A stretch of DNA of 49,444 nt, taken from the NCBI RefSeq assembly GCF_003590855.1, contig NZ_QYUP01000116.1, forward strand, positions 1 to 49,444, given 5' to 3'. The notes beneath the pieces are model-generated. The model saw only the letters and a program-made list of their open reading frames with translations, was not told the origin of the DNA and searched no databases. Made by a program: the position numbers and the translations under genes. The stretch's first letter is position 1; every line of letters begins with the position of its first letter. This DNA is from Massilia cavernae (lineage in GTDB: Bacteria; Pseudomonadota; Gammaproteobacteria; Burkholderiales; Burkholderiaceae_D). Shown here piece after piece: positions 12,601-21,292 of the stretch.

Positions 12601-12960
12601 ATGAATAAAGTTCTCTACGGCATCCCCAACTGCGACACCGTCAAGAAGGCCCGCACCTGGCTTTCCGCCAACGGCCACGACTTCGTCTTCCATGATTTCA
12701 AGAAGCAGGGGCTGGAGCGCGCCACCGCCGCCGTCTGGCTCGAGCAGCTCGACTGGGAGGTGCTGGTCAACCGCAAGGGAACGACCTGGCGCAATCTGCC
12801 CGAGGAGCGCCGCGCAGCCGTCACCGGCAAGGACGCAGCGCTCGACCTGATGCTCGAATTCCCGTCGGTGATCAAGCGCCCGGTGCTGCAAGGCGCGGCC
12901 AGCCTGTCGGTCGGTTTCTCCGGCGCCCAGTACAGCGAGCTTTTCAAGGCCCGGCCATGA
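12601..12960 (+). CDS. ArsC/Spx family reductase-like protein (YffB type)
   Basis: 119 residues with the ArsC-like thioredoxin fold: [18 protein letters not shown] carries the single N-terminal cysteine, and the [10 protein letters not shown] segment is the cis-proline region. YffB-type members are small glutathione-dependent thiol reductases of unclear substrate, often next to dapE, as here. Its stop overlaps the dapE start (ATGA, 12957-12960), so the two are translationally coupled. No Shine-Dalgarno is visible; instead TATAAT directly abuts the ATG. The conserved family N-terminus supports this start. Confidence 0.85.
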   Translation: MNKVLYGIPNCDTVKKARTWLSANGHDFVFHDFKKQGLERATAAVWLEQLDWEVLVNRKGTTWRNLPEERRAAVTGKDAALDLMLEFPSVIKRPVLQGAASLSVGFSGAQYSELFKARP

Positions 12961-14090
12961 TCGCCTCGCGCACCTTGCAGCTTACCGAAGCGCTGATCGC
13001 GCAGTCCTCGGTCACGCCCGAGGACAAAGGCTGCCAGCAGCGCATGGCCGAACTGCTCGAGCCGCTGGGCTTCGTGTGCGAGACCATCGAATCGAACGGC
13101 GTCACCAACCTGTGGGCGCGCCGCGGTACCGAGTCGCCGGTGTTCGTCTTCGCCGGCCACACCGACGTCGTGCCCACCGGCCCGGTCGACCAGTGGCACT
13201 CGCAGCCCTTCACGCCCACCCGCCGCGACGGCAAGCTGTATGGCCGCGGCGCGGCCGACATGAAAACCTCGCTGGCCGCCATGGCCGTCGCCTGCGAAGA
13301 ATTCGTCGCCGCGCATCCGAAGCACAAGGGCTCGATCGCCTTCCTGATCACCAGCGACGAGGAAGGACCTGCCGTCGACGGCACCGTGGTGGTGTGCGAA
13401 CGCCTGGAGGAACGCGGCGAGACGCTCGACTACTGCCTGGTCGGCGAGCCGACCTCGGCCCACGTCCTGGGCGACATGATCAAGAACGGCCGCCGCGGTT
13501 CGCTGTCGGGCAAGCTGCGCATCAAGGGCATCCAGGGCCATATCGCCTATCCCCAGCACGCGCGCAACCCGATCCACCAGGCCGCGCCCGCGCTGGCCGA
13601 ACTCGCGGCCGAGCAGTGGGACCAGGGGAACGAGTACTACCTGCCCACCTCATGGCAGGTATCGAACATCCACGCCGGCACCGGCGCCAACAACGTCATC
13701 CCGGGCGAGCTGGCCCTGGATTTCAACTTCCGTTTTTCCACCGCCAGCACCGCCGATGGCCTGGAAGCGCGCGTCCACGCCATCCTCGACAAGCATAACC
13801 TCGAGTACGAGCTGGATTGGACGCTGTCCGGCCTGCCCTTCCTGACCCCGCGCGGCACCTTGTCGAACGCGGTGGCGCAGGCGATCGAAAGCGAGACCGG
13901 CGTGCACACCGAACTGTCGACTACCGGCGGGACCTCGGACGGCCGCTTCATCGCCCGCATCTGCCCGCAGGTGATAGAATTCGGGCCTCCGAATGCCAGC
14001 ATCCACAAGATCGACGAACACATCGAACTGCGTTACGTCGATCCGCTCAAGAACATCTACCGCCGTACCCTGGAAAACCTGCTGGCGTAA
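12957..14090 (+). CDS. dapE: Succinyl-diaminopimelate desuccinylase
   Basis: 377 residues, M20 metallopeptidase family. Zinc-site motifs are visible: [12 protein letters not shown] (His and catalytic Asp), [13 protein letters not shown] (bridging Asp), [13 protein letters not shown] (catalytic Glu pair) and near the C-terminus the final histidine in [13 protein letters not shown]. The dimerisation domain sits between about residues 180 and 290 ([18 protein letters not shown]). It removes succinate from N-succinyl-LL-diaminopimelate, following DapC, and requires two zinc ions. It overlaps the preceding reductase-like gene by 4 bp. Confidence 0.96.
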   Translation: MIASRTLQLTEALIAQSSVTPEDKGCQQRMAELLEPLGFVCETIESNGVTNLWARRGTESPVFVFAGHTDVVPTGPVDQWHSQPFTPTRRDGKLYGRGAADMKTSLAAMAVACEEFVAAHPKHKGSIAFLITSDEEGPAVDGTVVVCERLEERGETLDYCLVGEPTSAHVLGDMIKNGRRGSLSGKLRIKGIQGHIAYPQHARNPIHQAAPALAELAAEQWDQGNEYYLPTSWQVSNIHAGTGANNVIPGELALDFNFRFSTASTADGLEARVHAILDKHNLEYELDWTLSGLPFLTPRGTLSNAVAQAIESETGVHTELSTTGGTSDGRFIARICPQVIEFGPPNASIHKIDEHIELRYVDPLKNIYRRTLENLLA

Positions 14091-14116
14091 GCTCGCCAAA
14101 AACCGAGAGAACAGCC

Positions 14117-15010
14117 ATGACTACCAATACCATCTTCACCACGCCGCGCGACCTGCTGCGCTATGCGGTCACCCGCTTCAACGGTGCGAAACTGTTCTTC
14201 GGCCACGGCAGCGCCGAGGCGCTGGACGAAGCCGCCTACCTGATCCTGCACACGCTCAAGCTCCCGCTCGACAAGCTCGAACCCTTCCTCGACGCGCGGC
14301 TGCTGCCCGATGAAGTGCTGAACGTGCTGGCCGTGATCGAGCGCCGCGCCACCGAGCGCGTGCCGGCGGCCTACATCACCAAGGAAGCGTGGCTGGGCAC
14401 CTATCCGTTCTACGTCGACGAGCGCGTGATCGTGCCGCGCTCCTTCATCGCCGAACTGATCCCGCAGTCGCTCAGCCCGTGGGTGGAAGATCCTTTCGCG
14501 GTCGAGAACATCCTCGAACTGTGCACAGGTTCCGGCTGCCTGGCGATCATGATGGCCGACGCCTTCCCGAATGCGGTGGTCGATGCGGTCGACATCTCGA
14601 CCGACGCGCTGGCTGTCGCCGAGCGTAACATCCGCGAGTACAAGCTCGAAGGCCGGGTCAACCCGATCCACTCCGACCTGTACCAGAACGTCCCGTTCAA
14701 GAAATACAACCTGATCGTCACCAACCCGCCGTATGTGAATTCGGACTCGATGTCGCAGCTGCCGCAGGAATACCTGCACGAGCCGCAGCTGGCGCTCGAC
14801 GGCGGCGCCGACGGCATGGACCTGGTGCGCAAGATCGTCGCCGGCGCGGCCGAACGCCTGACGCCGGACGGTATCCTGATGGTCGAAATCGGCAACGAGC
14901 GCGAATACGCCGAAGCCGCCTTCGGCCACCTGGGTCTGACCTGGGTGACCACCAGCGCCGGCGACGACATGGTGTTCATGCTCACCGCCGAACAGCTTCA
15001 AAACGCCTAA
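14117..15010 (+). CDS. prmB: Ribosomal protein L3 N5-glutamine methyltransferase
   Basis: 297 residues. An N-terminal helical domain is followed by a Rossmann methyltransferase with the SAM loop ILELCTGSGCLAI, an acidic ribose-binding strand (VDAVDIS) and the glutamine-methyltransferase signature NPPYVNSDSMSQLP. The extended N-terminus and YVNSDSM match PrmB rather than PrmC/HemK. It methylates glutamine of ribosomal protein L3. It starts 26 bp after dapE and is probably in the same operon. The last 18 bp, including the stop, are duplicated in tandem immediately downstream. Confidence 0.92.
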   Translation: MTTNTIFTTPRDLLRYAVTRFNGAKLFFGHGSAEALDEAAYLILHTLKLPLDKLEPFLDARLLPDEVLNVLAVIERRATERVPAAYITKEAWLGTYPFYVDERVIVPRSFIAELIPQSLSPWVEDPFAVENILELCTGSGCLAIMMADAFPNAVVDAVDISTDALAVAERNIREYKLEGRVNPIHSDLYQNVPFKKYNLIVTNPPYVNSDSMSQLPQEYLHEPQLALDGGADGMDLVRKIVAGAAERLTPDGILMVEIGNEREYAEAAFGHLGLTWVTTSAGDDMVFMLTAEQLQNA

Positions 15011-15028
15011 CAGCTTCAAAACGCCTAA
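14993..15028 (+). repeat. 18-bp tandem duplication over the prmB stop codon
   Basis: CAGCTTCAAAACGCCTAA occurs at 14993-15010, ending in the prmB TAA, and is repeated exactly at 15011-15028. It looks like a replication-slippage duplication. Because the stop is in the first copy, the protein is unaffected. Confidence 0.9.
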
Positions 15029-15040
15029 CAGGCAACAAAC

Positions 15041-15136
15041 GGCGGATGCGGCCTCGGCGGCAGCCCGCTTATCCGCCCTACGCAGACAATGGCCGGTAGG
15101 GCGGATAAGCAGGCTGCCGCCGAGGCCGCATCCGCC
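15041..15136. repeat. BIME-like inverted repeat (41-bp arms)
   Basis: Arm 15041-15081 and arm 15096-15136 are reverse complements over 41 bp with one mismatch, separated by 14 bp. Each arm also folds on itself (GGCGGATGCGG near one end, CGCTTATCCGCC near the other), which resembles enterobacterial REP/BIME units. It lies between prmB and the ABC-F gene and could act as a terminator or mRNA stabiliser. Confidence 0.85.
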
Positions 15137-15168
15137 ATGCCCAGCCAAGAACTCTTTCAAAGTACTCA

Positions 15169-17166
15169 ATGATCCGCTTCATCAACGTAAGCCTCATGCG
15201 CGGCACCAAGCCGCTGCTCGACGGCGTGGACCTCACGCTCAACCCCGGCGACAAGATCGGCCTGATCGGCGCCAACGGCGCCGGCAAATCCAGCCTGTTC
15301 GCGATGCTGCGCGGCGAGCTGCACCCGGACCAGGGGGAAATCGACTTCCCCGCCAAGTGGCGCATGGCTTACGTGGCCCAGGAAACCCCGCCGCTCGACC
15401 GCGCCGCCCTCGACTACGCCATCGACGGCGACGTCAACCTGCGCCGCCTGCAGGCCGAACTCGAACGCCTCGAAGCCGAGCCGGAATCGAGCGACAACGG
15501 CATCGCCATCGGCGAGGTGTACAGCGCGCTGGCCGATGCCGACGCCTACACCGTGCAGTCGCGCGGCGAACAGCTGCTGCTGGGACTCGGCTTCAGCATG
15601 GAGCAGATGCAGCAGCCGGTGGCCAGCTTCTCGGGCGGCTGGCGCATGCGCCTGAACCTGGCGCAGGCACTGATGTGCCCTTCCGAACTGCTGCTGCTCG
15701 ATGAACCGACCAACCACCTCGACCTCGACGCCATCATCTGGCTGGAAGACTGGCTGAAACGCTACGCCGGCACCCTGATCATCATCTCGCACGACCGCGA
15801 CTTCCTCGACGAGATCGTCAACGTCATCGTCCACATCGACGAACGCAAGCTGAAACGCTACTCCGGCAACTACTCCGGCTTCGAACGCCAGCGCGCGGCC
15901 CAGATGATCCTGGCCGCCGGCGCCCTCGAGAAGCAGATGCGCCAGCGCGCCCACCTCGAATCCTTCGTCAACCGCTTCAAGGCCCAGGCCTCGAAGGCGC
16001 GCCAGGCCCAGAGCCGCATGAAGGCGCTGGCCAAGATGGAAGAACTGGCGCCGCTGCGCGCCGCCGCCGAATTCTCGTTCGAGTTCCGCGAACCGCTCGC
16101 CGCGCCGAACCCGCTGCTGGTGATGGAAGACGTCAACGCCGGCTATCCGATCCTCGACAGCCACGGCGACAAGGTCGGCGACAAGACCATCGTTTCGCAC
16201 ATCAAGTTCTCGCTGCAGATCGGCCAGCGCATCGGCCTCCTGGGCGTGAACGGCGCCGGCAAGTCGACCCTGATCAAGACCATCGCGGGCGAACTGGCGC
16301 CGCTGACCGGCGAGGTCACCGTCGGCAAGGGCCTGGCGATCGGCTACTTTGCCCAGCACCAGGTCGAGATGCTGCGCCACGACGAATCGCCGCTGTGGCA
16401 CCTGGCGAAAATCGCGCCGACGGTGCGCGAGCAGGAACTGCGCAACTTCCTGGGCGGCTTTAACTTCCCGGGCACGATGGTGACCAGCCCGATCGCGCCG
16501 TTCTCCGGCGGCGAGAAGGCGCGCCTGGCGCTGGCGCTGATCGTGTGGCAGCGCCCCAACCTGCTGCTGCTCGATGAACCGACCAACCACCTCGACCTCG
16601 AAACGCGCGAGGCGCTGACGATGGCGCTGGCGCAGTTCGAAGGCACGCTGGTCGTCGTTTCGCACGACCGCCACCTGTTGCGCGCGACCACCGACCAGTT
16701 CATCATCGTCGCCGACGGCAAGCTGCAGCCTTTCGACGGCGACCTGGACGACTACAAGGACTGGCTGTTCCAGACCAAGCTTGGCAAGGGAACCAGCGTG
16801 CTGCCGGCCGCGGGCAAGGAAAACAAGACGGTGTATCCGTCGGCGTCGCCGGTTGCGCCAGTGGCCGCGCCTGCGGTCAGCAGCAAGGACCAGAAGCGTC
16901 TCGACGCCGAGCAGCGCCAGAAAATGGCGGCGTTGCGCAAGCCGATCGAAAACAAGATCAAGCGCCTCGAAGAGCAGATCGCCAAACGCACGGAGCAGAA
17001 GAACGACGTCGATGCGAAGCTGGCCGAGCCGTCGGTGTACGAAGCGGCCAACAAGGCGAAACTGAAGCCGCTGCTGGCGGACCAGGCTTTCTACACGAAG
17101 GACCTGGCGCAGCTGGAGGGGGAATGGATGGAGTTGCAGGAGCAGCTGGAAGGGATTGCGGCCTGA
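15169..17166 (+). CDS. ABC-F family ATPase (YheS/Uup-like)
   Basis: 665 residues with two ABC ATPase domains and no membrane segment. Domain 1 has Walker A GLIGANGAGKSSLFAM, signature SFSGGWRMRLNLAQAL and Walker B LLLLDEPTNHLDLDA. The linker (about 245-330) is rich in K, R and E. Domain 2 has GLLGVNGAGKSTLIKT, APFSGGEKARLALALI and LLLLDEPTNHLDLET. A long charged C-terminal extension (about 560-660; a coiled coil starting KDQKRLDAEQRQKM) resembles the YheS/Uup C-terminal region. ABC-F proteins bind the ribosomal E site and relieve stalled translation. The exact paralogue (YheS most likely) is an inference from length and C-terminus. Convergent with the CheW gene. Confidence 0.92.
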   Translation: MIRFINVSLMRGTKPLLDGVDLTLNPGDKIGLIGANGAGKSSLFAMLRGELHPDQGEIDFPAKWRMAYVAQETPPLDRAALDYAIDGDVNLRRLQAELERLEAEPESSDNGIAIGEVYSALADADAYTVQSRGEQLLLGLGFSMEQMQQPVASFSGGWRMRLNLAQALMCPSELLLLDEPTNHLDLDAIIWLEDWLKRYAGTLIIISHDRDFLDEIVNVIVHIDERKLKRYSGNYSGFERQRAAQMILAAGALEKQMRQRAHLESFVNRFKAQASKARQAQSRMKALAKMEELAPLRAAAEFSFEFREPLAAPNPLLVMEDVNAGYPILDSHGDKVGDKTIVSHIKFSLQIGQRIGLLGVNGAGKSTLIKTIAGELAPLTGEVTVGKGLAIGYFAQHQVEMLRHDESPLWHLAKIAPTVREQELRNFLGGFNFPGTMVTSPIAPFSGGEKARLALALIVWQRPNLLLLDEPTNHLDLETREALTMALAQFEGTLVVVSHDRHLLRATTDQFIIVADGKLQPFDGDLDDYKDWLFQTKLGKGTSVLPAAGKENKTVYPSASPVAPVAAPAVSSKDQKRLDAEQRQKMAALRKPIENKIKRLEEQIAKRTEQKNDVDAKLAEPSVYEAANKAKLKPLLADQAFYTKDLAQLEGEWMELQEQLEGIAA

Positions 17167-17184
17167 CGCGATTTCACCCGGGCG

Positions 17185-17682
17185 CTAGGCGGCCTGCTGC
17201 GTCCCCGCAGCCTCCCTGCCCGCCTTGCGCCTGATCGACATCAGCTTGTCGATATCCACCAGGACCAGGCGGCGGCCGTCGGCCTCGCCCAGCCCCATCA
17301 GGTAGTCGTATCCCGGCTCGCACACCTGGCCGCTGCCCGGCAGCGGCGAGATCTGGCTGGCGTCCAGCGTCACCACATTGGTCACGCCATCCACCACCAC
17401 TCCCATGATGCAGCTCGACAGCTGCAGGACGATCACGTCGGTCTGCCCCGGCGCACGCGCGCTGTCGTCGAATGCGACCCGCATGTCCACGATCGGCATG
17501 ATCACCCCGCGCGACACCGCCACCCCACTGATGATTTCGCCGTCCGACGCAAAGCGCTCCAGCGATTTCAGGCTGCGCAGTTCCTGCACCTTGCTGAACT
17601 CGAGCCCGTACTCGAGCCCGCCGAGCCGGAAGCTCAGGAATTCGATCTGGCCGGTCCAGGGGTGGCTGTCGGAATGGTACAT
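17185..17682 (-). CDS. CheW-like domain protein
   Basis: 165 residues, a single CheW domain (about 10-150): QIEFLSFRLGGLEYGLEF, VQELRSLKSLERF, GVIMPIVDMRVAF and VVVDGVTNVVTLDASQI. CheW proteins couple chemoreceptors to CheA kinase. No CheA or receptor gene is near, so it may serve a distant array or a type IV pilus chemosensory system. The frame is open up to 17715, but AAAGGA just before ATG 17682 selects the shorter start. A FapA-like gene lies upstream on the same strand, about 150 bp away. Confidence 0.88.
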   Translation of the reverse strand: MYHSDSHPWTGQIEFLSFRLGGLEYGLEFSKVQELRSLKSLERFASDGEIISGVAVSRGVIMPIVDMRVAFDDSARAPGQTDVIVLQLSSCIMGVVVDGVTNVVTLDASQISPLPGSGQVCEPGYDYLMGLGEADGRRLVLVDIDKLMSIRRKAGREAAGTQQAA

Positions 17683-17833
17683 GGCGGTCCTTTCGTCGCT
17701 GCGGGGATGCGGCAAGGTAACGAATTCCTATAGTACGGGGATAGCGCCTAGTGGGCGTTGACTGCAATCAACAGTTCACGGGCGGCATTATTCGCACCGC
17801 GGGCCACTGCTCCGTTTGGTCTACCGCTGCGGC

Positions 17834-19732
17834 TTAAAGCGCCGAGCCGCTGTTCCAGTCCACCGTGCCGACGCTGCCGCTGAAGATCCGCTCGCCCGCC
17901 GGAACCCCGGCGCGCAGCTTGGCCTTGATTTCGCGCGGCGGCAGGTCGTAGTTGCTGCTGTCGTCCGGACGGTAGACCATCGAGCGCACGGTGGTTTCGC
18001 CGGTCAGCATGCCGACCTTGACCGAATTGAGCCCGGCGCTGGCGATGCGCTGGCCCTGCAGCTTCTCCAGCAGCGCGGTGCCGGCCTGCTGTTCGGCTTC
18101 GGCGGCCTTGATGTCTTCATTGAGTCTGCCGATCGCCCGCAACCCCGGGCCGACTGCCACGCCCATCTTCTGGAACTGCGGCGCCTGTTCGGCCGTCAGC
18201 ACCAGTTCTCCCTTGCGCACGCGGGTCGCCAGCAGCATGTACTGGCGCACGTCGGGCTGGCCGGCCAGCGCCTGCAGTTCGGCCTTGCGCTGCGCCGCCA
18301 GCTGGACGAACTCGCCCACCCGCGCGCCGATCTGCGTCATCACCTCGTCGATCCGCTTGGTATCCGGCTGCAGCACGTACAGCAGCATTTCGGTGTTCTT
18401 GCGGGCGCCCGCCGATTCGACCTCGATCCGGCGCGCAGCGATCGCGCAGCCCTCGGCCTGGCGCACCACCACGTCGTCGCCGATGATGTCGCAGTTGACC
18501 GCATGGTCGACGAACACGCGCGTACCGGAGATCACGCAGCCTTCCGCCCGCGCCAGCCTTACCTCGCCTTTCGAGGTCTGGATGATGGCGGCCGAGGCCA
18601 CGCCCTGCACCGTGATATTGCCGTCGGCGTTGTGGACCGAACCGCCCACCAGGTTGCTGTCCAGGAGGACCGTGCCGCCGCGCGAGACCAGGTTGCCGTA
18701 CACGTCGGCGTGGACGGTGATGCTCTCGCCTTCCAGCACGCGCTTTTCCTGCACCTCGCCGAACTCCTCGTAATCGCCCTTGAGTTCGAGGTTGCCGGTG
18801 GTCCTGGCGCTGACGCCGTCGCGGCTGACGATCTTGTCGCCGACGGACACCTGGCTGGTGGCGCGGTCGACATTGAGGAAGCCGTCCTGCAACGCCACCA
18901 AGAACTCGCCGTCGGCATTGTTTTCGATGGTGGTGCCGGGGCCCACCATCACCTGCAGGTCAACGTCCTTCGGCATGTCGGGTTCCAGCACGCGTCCGGA
19001 CAGCTCGAAACCGTTGGAGCCGGCCGCGCGCGGCACCTTCTTCAACAGGCGCGCGCCCTTCTGGATTTGCGGGAATCGGTTCTGGAACGCCATCAGGTCA
19101 AGCTTGCCGTTGGCGAGCTGGCGCGGCGCATCGCTGCGGTGCAGGTCGTCGCTGACCTCGATGATGTGGGCGTCGACGCCGGGCACCGCGTCCAGCTGCT
19201 GCGCCACCACCACGCGCTCGGCCTTGCCGCCGGCGATGGCCGCGCGCACGGCGCCGATGTCGATGCCGAAGCGGATACCCTTGGTCCACAGGTCGGCCAC
19301 GAATTCGTCGGCGTTCAGCCGCGCGGGCACGCCCTCTCCGCCGGGGTCGTCGGGATTGGGCAAGTAGACTGGTTCAAAATAGTATTCGGCCTTGCCGTCG
19401 CTGACCTTGACCGCCTTGTACAGGCCGCGCCGGTCGGTGGGGAAGGCGACGATGTCGGATGCGAAGCGCACCATGTCGCCCGGCCGCGCCGGCTGGGCGC
19501 CGCGCTTGTAGATGGCGTTGACCAGGTAGGCGTAGTCGATGCCGGAGAAGTAGTTCTTGCTGGTGAAAACGCTGTCGACAGCCGCCTGCAGGGTCGCGCC
19601 GGCAACGGCGGGGTCGACATAGATGCCGTCGCCGCGCCGGACGATGCAGTGTTCCAGCGCCGCGGCCTGCAAGCCGGCTCCGGTTGCGGCCTGCGCCGGC
19701 GGCACAACAGTAGACTCGATTGTCACGACCAC
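17834..19732 (-). CDS. FapA-like polymerising protein (DUF342 family)
   Basis: 632 residues. N-terminal FapA domain (about 100-275; LTKGIRFGIDIGAV-like strand, RVVVAQQLDAVPGVDAHI), then a right-handed beta-helix of short repeats (about 275-470; FLNVDRATSQVSVGDKIVSR, NLVSRGGTVLLDSNLVGGSV, GDDVVVRQAEGCAIAARRI), a coiled-coil-like segment (about 480-575) and a hydrophilic tail. DUF342 proteins were named after Vibrio flagellar assembly protein A, but many occur outside flagellar loci and are uncharacterised. Here there are no flagellar genes nearby; the downstream CheW gene suggests a motility or pole-localisation link (weak inference). No signal peptide, so cytoplasmic. Confidence 0.8.
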   Translation of the reverse strand: MVVTIESTVVPPAQAATGAGLQAAALEHCIVRRGDGIYVDPAVAGATLQAAVDSVFTSKNYFSGIDYAYLVNAIYKRGAQPARPGDMVRFASDIVAFPTDRRGLYKAVKVSDGKAEYYFEPVYLPNPDDPGGEGVPARLNADEFVADLWTKGIRFGIDIGAVRAAIAGGKAERVVVAQQLDAVPGVDAHIIEVSDDLHRSDAPRQLANGKLDLMAFQNRFPQIQKGARLLKKVPRAAGSNGFELSGRVLEPDMPKDVDLQVMVGPGTTIENNADGEFLVALQDGFLNVDRATSQVSVGDKIVSRDGVSARTTGNLELKGDYEEFGEVQEKRVLEGESITVHADVYGNLVSRGGTVLLDSNLVGGSVHNADGNITVQGVASAAIIQTSKGEVRLARAEGCVISGTRVFVDHAVNCDIIGDDVVVRQAEGCAIAARRIEVESAGARKNTEMLLYVLQPDTKRIDEVMTQIGARVGEFVQLAAQRKAELQALAGQPDVRQYMLLATRVRKGELVLTAEQAPQFQKMGVAVGPGLRAIGRLNEDIKAAEAEQQAGTALLEKLQGQRIASAGLNSVKVGMLTGETTVRSMVYRPDDSSNYDLPPREIKAKLRAGVPAGERIFSGSVGTVDWNSGSAL

Positions 19733-19774
19733 ACCCCAGGGACTGGTTGAATTTTCTTAGCGAATTGCAAATAT

Positions 19775-19839
19775 TCTTACTTTCATAGTAAGACTTTTAG
19801 CAAGATTAGCACGACGCGGCACTTGTCAACACAAGTGCC
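19775..19839 (-). promoter_or_regulatory. Two inverted repeats upstream of the FapA-like gene
   Basis: TCTTACT/AGTAAGA (19775-19781 and 19787-19793, 5-nt loop) and GGCACTTGT/ACAAGTGCC (19818-19826 and 19831-19839, 4-nt loop) lie 43-107 bp before the fapA-like start and after the stop of the repetitive secreted protein. The outer one may end the upstream transcript; the inner one overlaps a plausible promoter. There is no clean T-run, so an operator role is equally possible. Confidence 0.4.
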
Positions 19840-19888
19840 GGCAAGAAAATCACCGAATTGTCACTTTTAAGGCGAAAAGGAGGTGCGA

Positions 19889-20320
19889 TCAGCGCCCGCG
19901 CTGGGCGTTTGGATACAGGTCGATCCCTGCTTCGTTGATCTGGCGGCGCAGGTCGCGGCGCTCGTCCGGGGTCAGGCGGCCGCCGCGGCGCATCTCGTTG
20001 CCGCGTTGCTGGTCCTGCTGCATCTGCAGGTTGCGGCGCTGCTCTTCGGCGCGCGCCTCGAAGTTGCGCGCATCGAACTGGCGCGCATCGAACTGGCGCG
20101 TGTCGAACTGGCGCTGGCGGTCCTGCCGCTCCTGCGGCGATGGCATCTGGTGGTCGGGGCGCTGGGCGCGCTGGTCGTCGCGGTCGCCAGGACCGGCATG
20201 GGCCACGGACGCCATGGCGCCCGCAATGGCGCAACCCACCAGGATGCGGCGGACGAACGAAAACCGGCCGAAAAATTGGGCGCTTGCTGCCGCGTCGATT
20301 TTGTTGTGCAGGTTATTCAT
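19889..20320 (-). CDS. Small secreted protein with RQFDA repeats, function unknown
   Basis: 143 residues from ATG 20320, chosen because GGAAGAGGAA precedes it; the frame stays open to 20392. A charged N-terminus and hydrophobic stretch ILVGCAIAGAMASVAHA end in a signal-peptidase I-like AHA site. The mature part is very rich in R, Q and D, with tandem FDTRQ-FDARQ-FDARN-FEAR units, then EEQRRNLQMQQDQQRGNEMR and a conserved-looking tail LTPDERRDLRRQINEAG. The tail resembles that of small periplasmic proteins annotated as hypothetical in related bacteria. It is transcribed divergently from ompR-envZ, so envelope-stress control is possible (inference). No function can be assigned. Confidence 0.75.
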   Translation of the reverse strand: MNNLHNKIDAAASAQFFGRFSFVRRILVGCAIAGAMASVAHAGPGDRDDQRAQRPDHQMPSPQERQDRQRQFDTRQFDARQFDARNFEARAEEQRRNLQMQQDQQRGNEMRRGGRLTPDERRDLRRQINEAGIDLYPNAQRGR

Positions 20321-20515
20321 GTGTTCCTCTTCCGCGATGCCATATAAACAGATAAGCTTCTTTTCGCTTGCCCCCAGTGTATGAGCATTCACCCAGGGGT
20401 GTTAGTCCAAATGGGTAAGGTTTGTAACAGTATGTAATGATCACAGGGCAACGCGATAATGCTGAGCGATATGACGTTACCATAGCGACATGAATATGAC
20501 AAATTTGACAGCCAT

Positions 20516-21292
20516 ATGAACCAGCCAACCACACCGAACTCAGGTAACAATACAACGACCACTCCTGCCAGTGGCCACAGCGCGAAGATTATGGTAGTAG
20601 ACGACGACGTCCGCTTGCGCGACCTGTTGCGCCGCTACCTGACCGAGCAAGGATTCTCGGTGGTCACCGCGGAAAGTGCGCCAGCGATGAACAAGCTGTG
20701 GCTGCGCGAACGCTATGACCTGCTGGTGCTCGACCTGATGCTGCCCGGCGAAGACGGCCTGTCGATCTGCCGCCGCCTGCGCGGCGCCGGCGACCAGACC
20801 CCGATCATCATGCTGACCGCCAAAGGCGAAGACGTGGACCGCATCGTCGGCCTCGAGATGGGCGCCGACGACTACCTTCCCAAGCCGTTCAACCCGCGCG
20901 AACTGGTGGCCCGCATCGGCGCGGTCTTGCGCCGCAAGCAGCCGGACGAAATCCCGGGCGCGCCGTCGGAAACCCCGCAGACCTTCGAGTTCGGCCAGTT
21001 CGTACTCGACCTGGGCACGCGCACGCTCAAGAAAAACGGCGAAACGGTGCCGCTGACGACCGGCGAATTCTCGGTGCTGAAGGTATTCGCGCGCCATGCG
21101 CGCCAGCCGCTGTCGCGCGAGAAGCTGATGGAACTGGCGCGCGGGCGCGAGTACGAAGTGTTCGACCGCAGCCTCGACGTCCAGATCTCGCGCCTGCGCA
21201 AGCTGATCGAACCCGATCCATCGAGCCCGCTGTACATCCAGACCGTATGGGGACTGGGTTACGTATTCATCCCTGAAGGCCAGCCGCGCTAG
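20516..21292 (+). CDS. ompR: Osmolarity-type response regulator OmpR
   Basis: 258 residues. A low-complexity Thr/Asn N-terminus (about 1-22) precedes the receiver domain (KIMVVDDDVRLRDLLRRYL; phosphoacceptor in LLVLDLMLPGEDGL; YLPKPFNPREL) and a winged-helix DNA-binding domain (about 155-255; LTTGEFSVLKVF, DRSLDVQISRLRKLIE, IQTVWGLGYVFIP). The sequence is very close to OmpR. Its TAG overlaps the GTG of the kinase gene by one base, so the pair is one operon. TGTAA-containing motifs at about 20418-20440 might be autoregulatory sites (weak). Confidence 0.93.
   Translation: MNQPTTPNSGNNTTTTPASGHSAKIMVVDDDVRLRDLLRRYLTEQGFSVVTAESAPAMNKLWLRERYDLLVLDLMLPGEDGLSICRRLRGAGDQTPIIMLTAKGEDVDRIVGLEMGADDYLPKPFNPRELVARIGAVLRRKQPDEIPGAPSETPQTFEFGQFVLDLGTRTLKKNGETVPLTTGEFSVLKVFARHARQPLSREKLMELARGREYEVFDRSLDVQISRLRKLIEPDPSSPLYIQTVWGLGYVFIPEGQPR

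Noticed and set aside
15166..16674. 502-codon minus-strand frame opposite the ABC-F gene
   Set aside because: Shadow of a strongly supported ABC-F gene, with no independent start signal or motif.
17816..19750. 644-codon plus-strand frame opposite the FapA-like gene
   Set aside because: Low-complexity H/R/D/L-rich translation without motifs; the minus-strand product has clear FapA and beta-helix features.
20040..20115. Short direct DNA repeats as CRISPR or IS remnant
   Set aside because: They encode the in-frame RQFDA units of a secreted protein.
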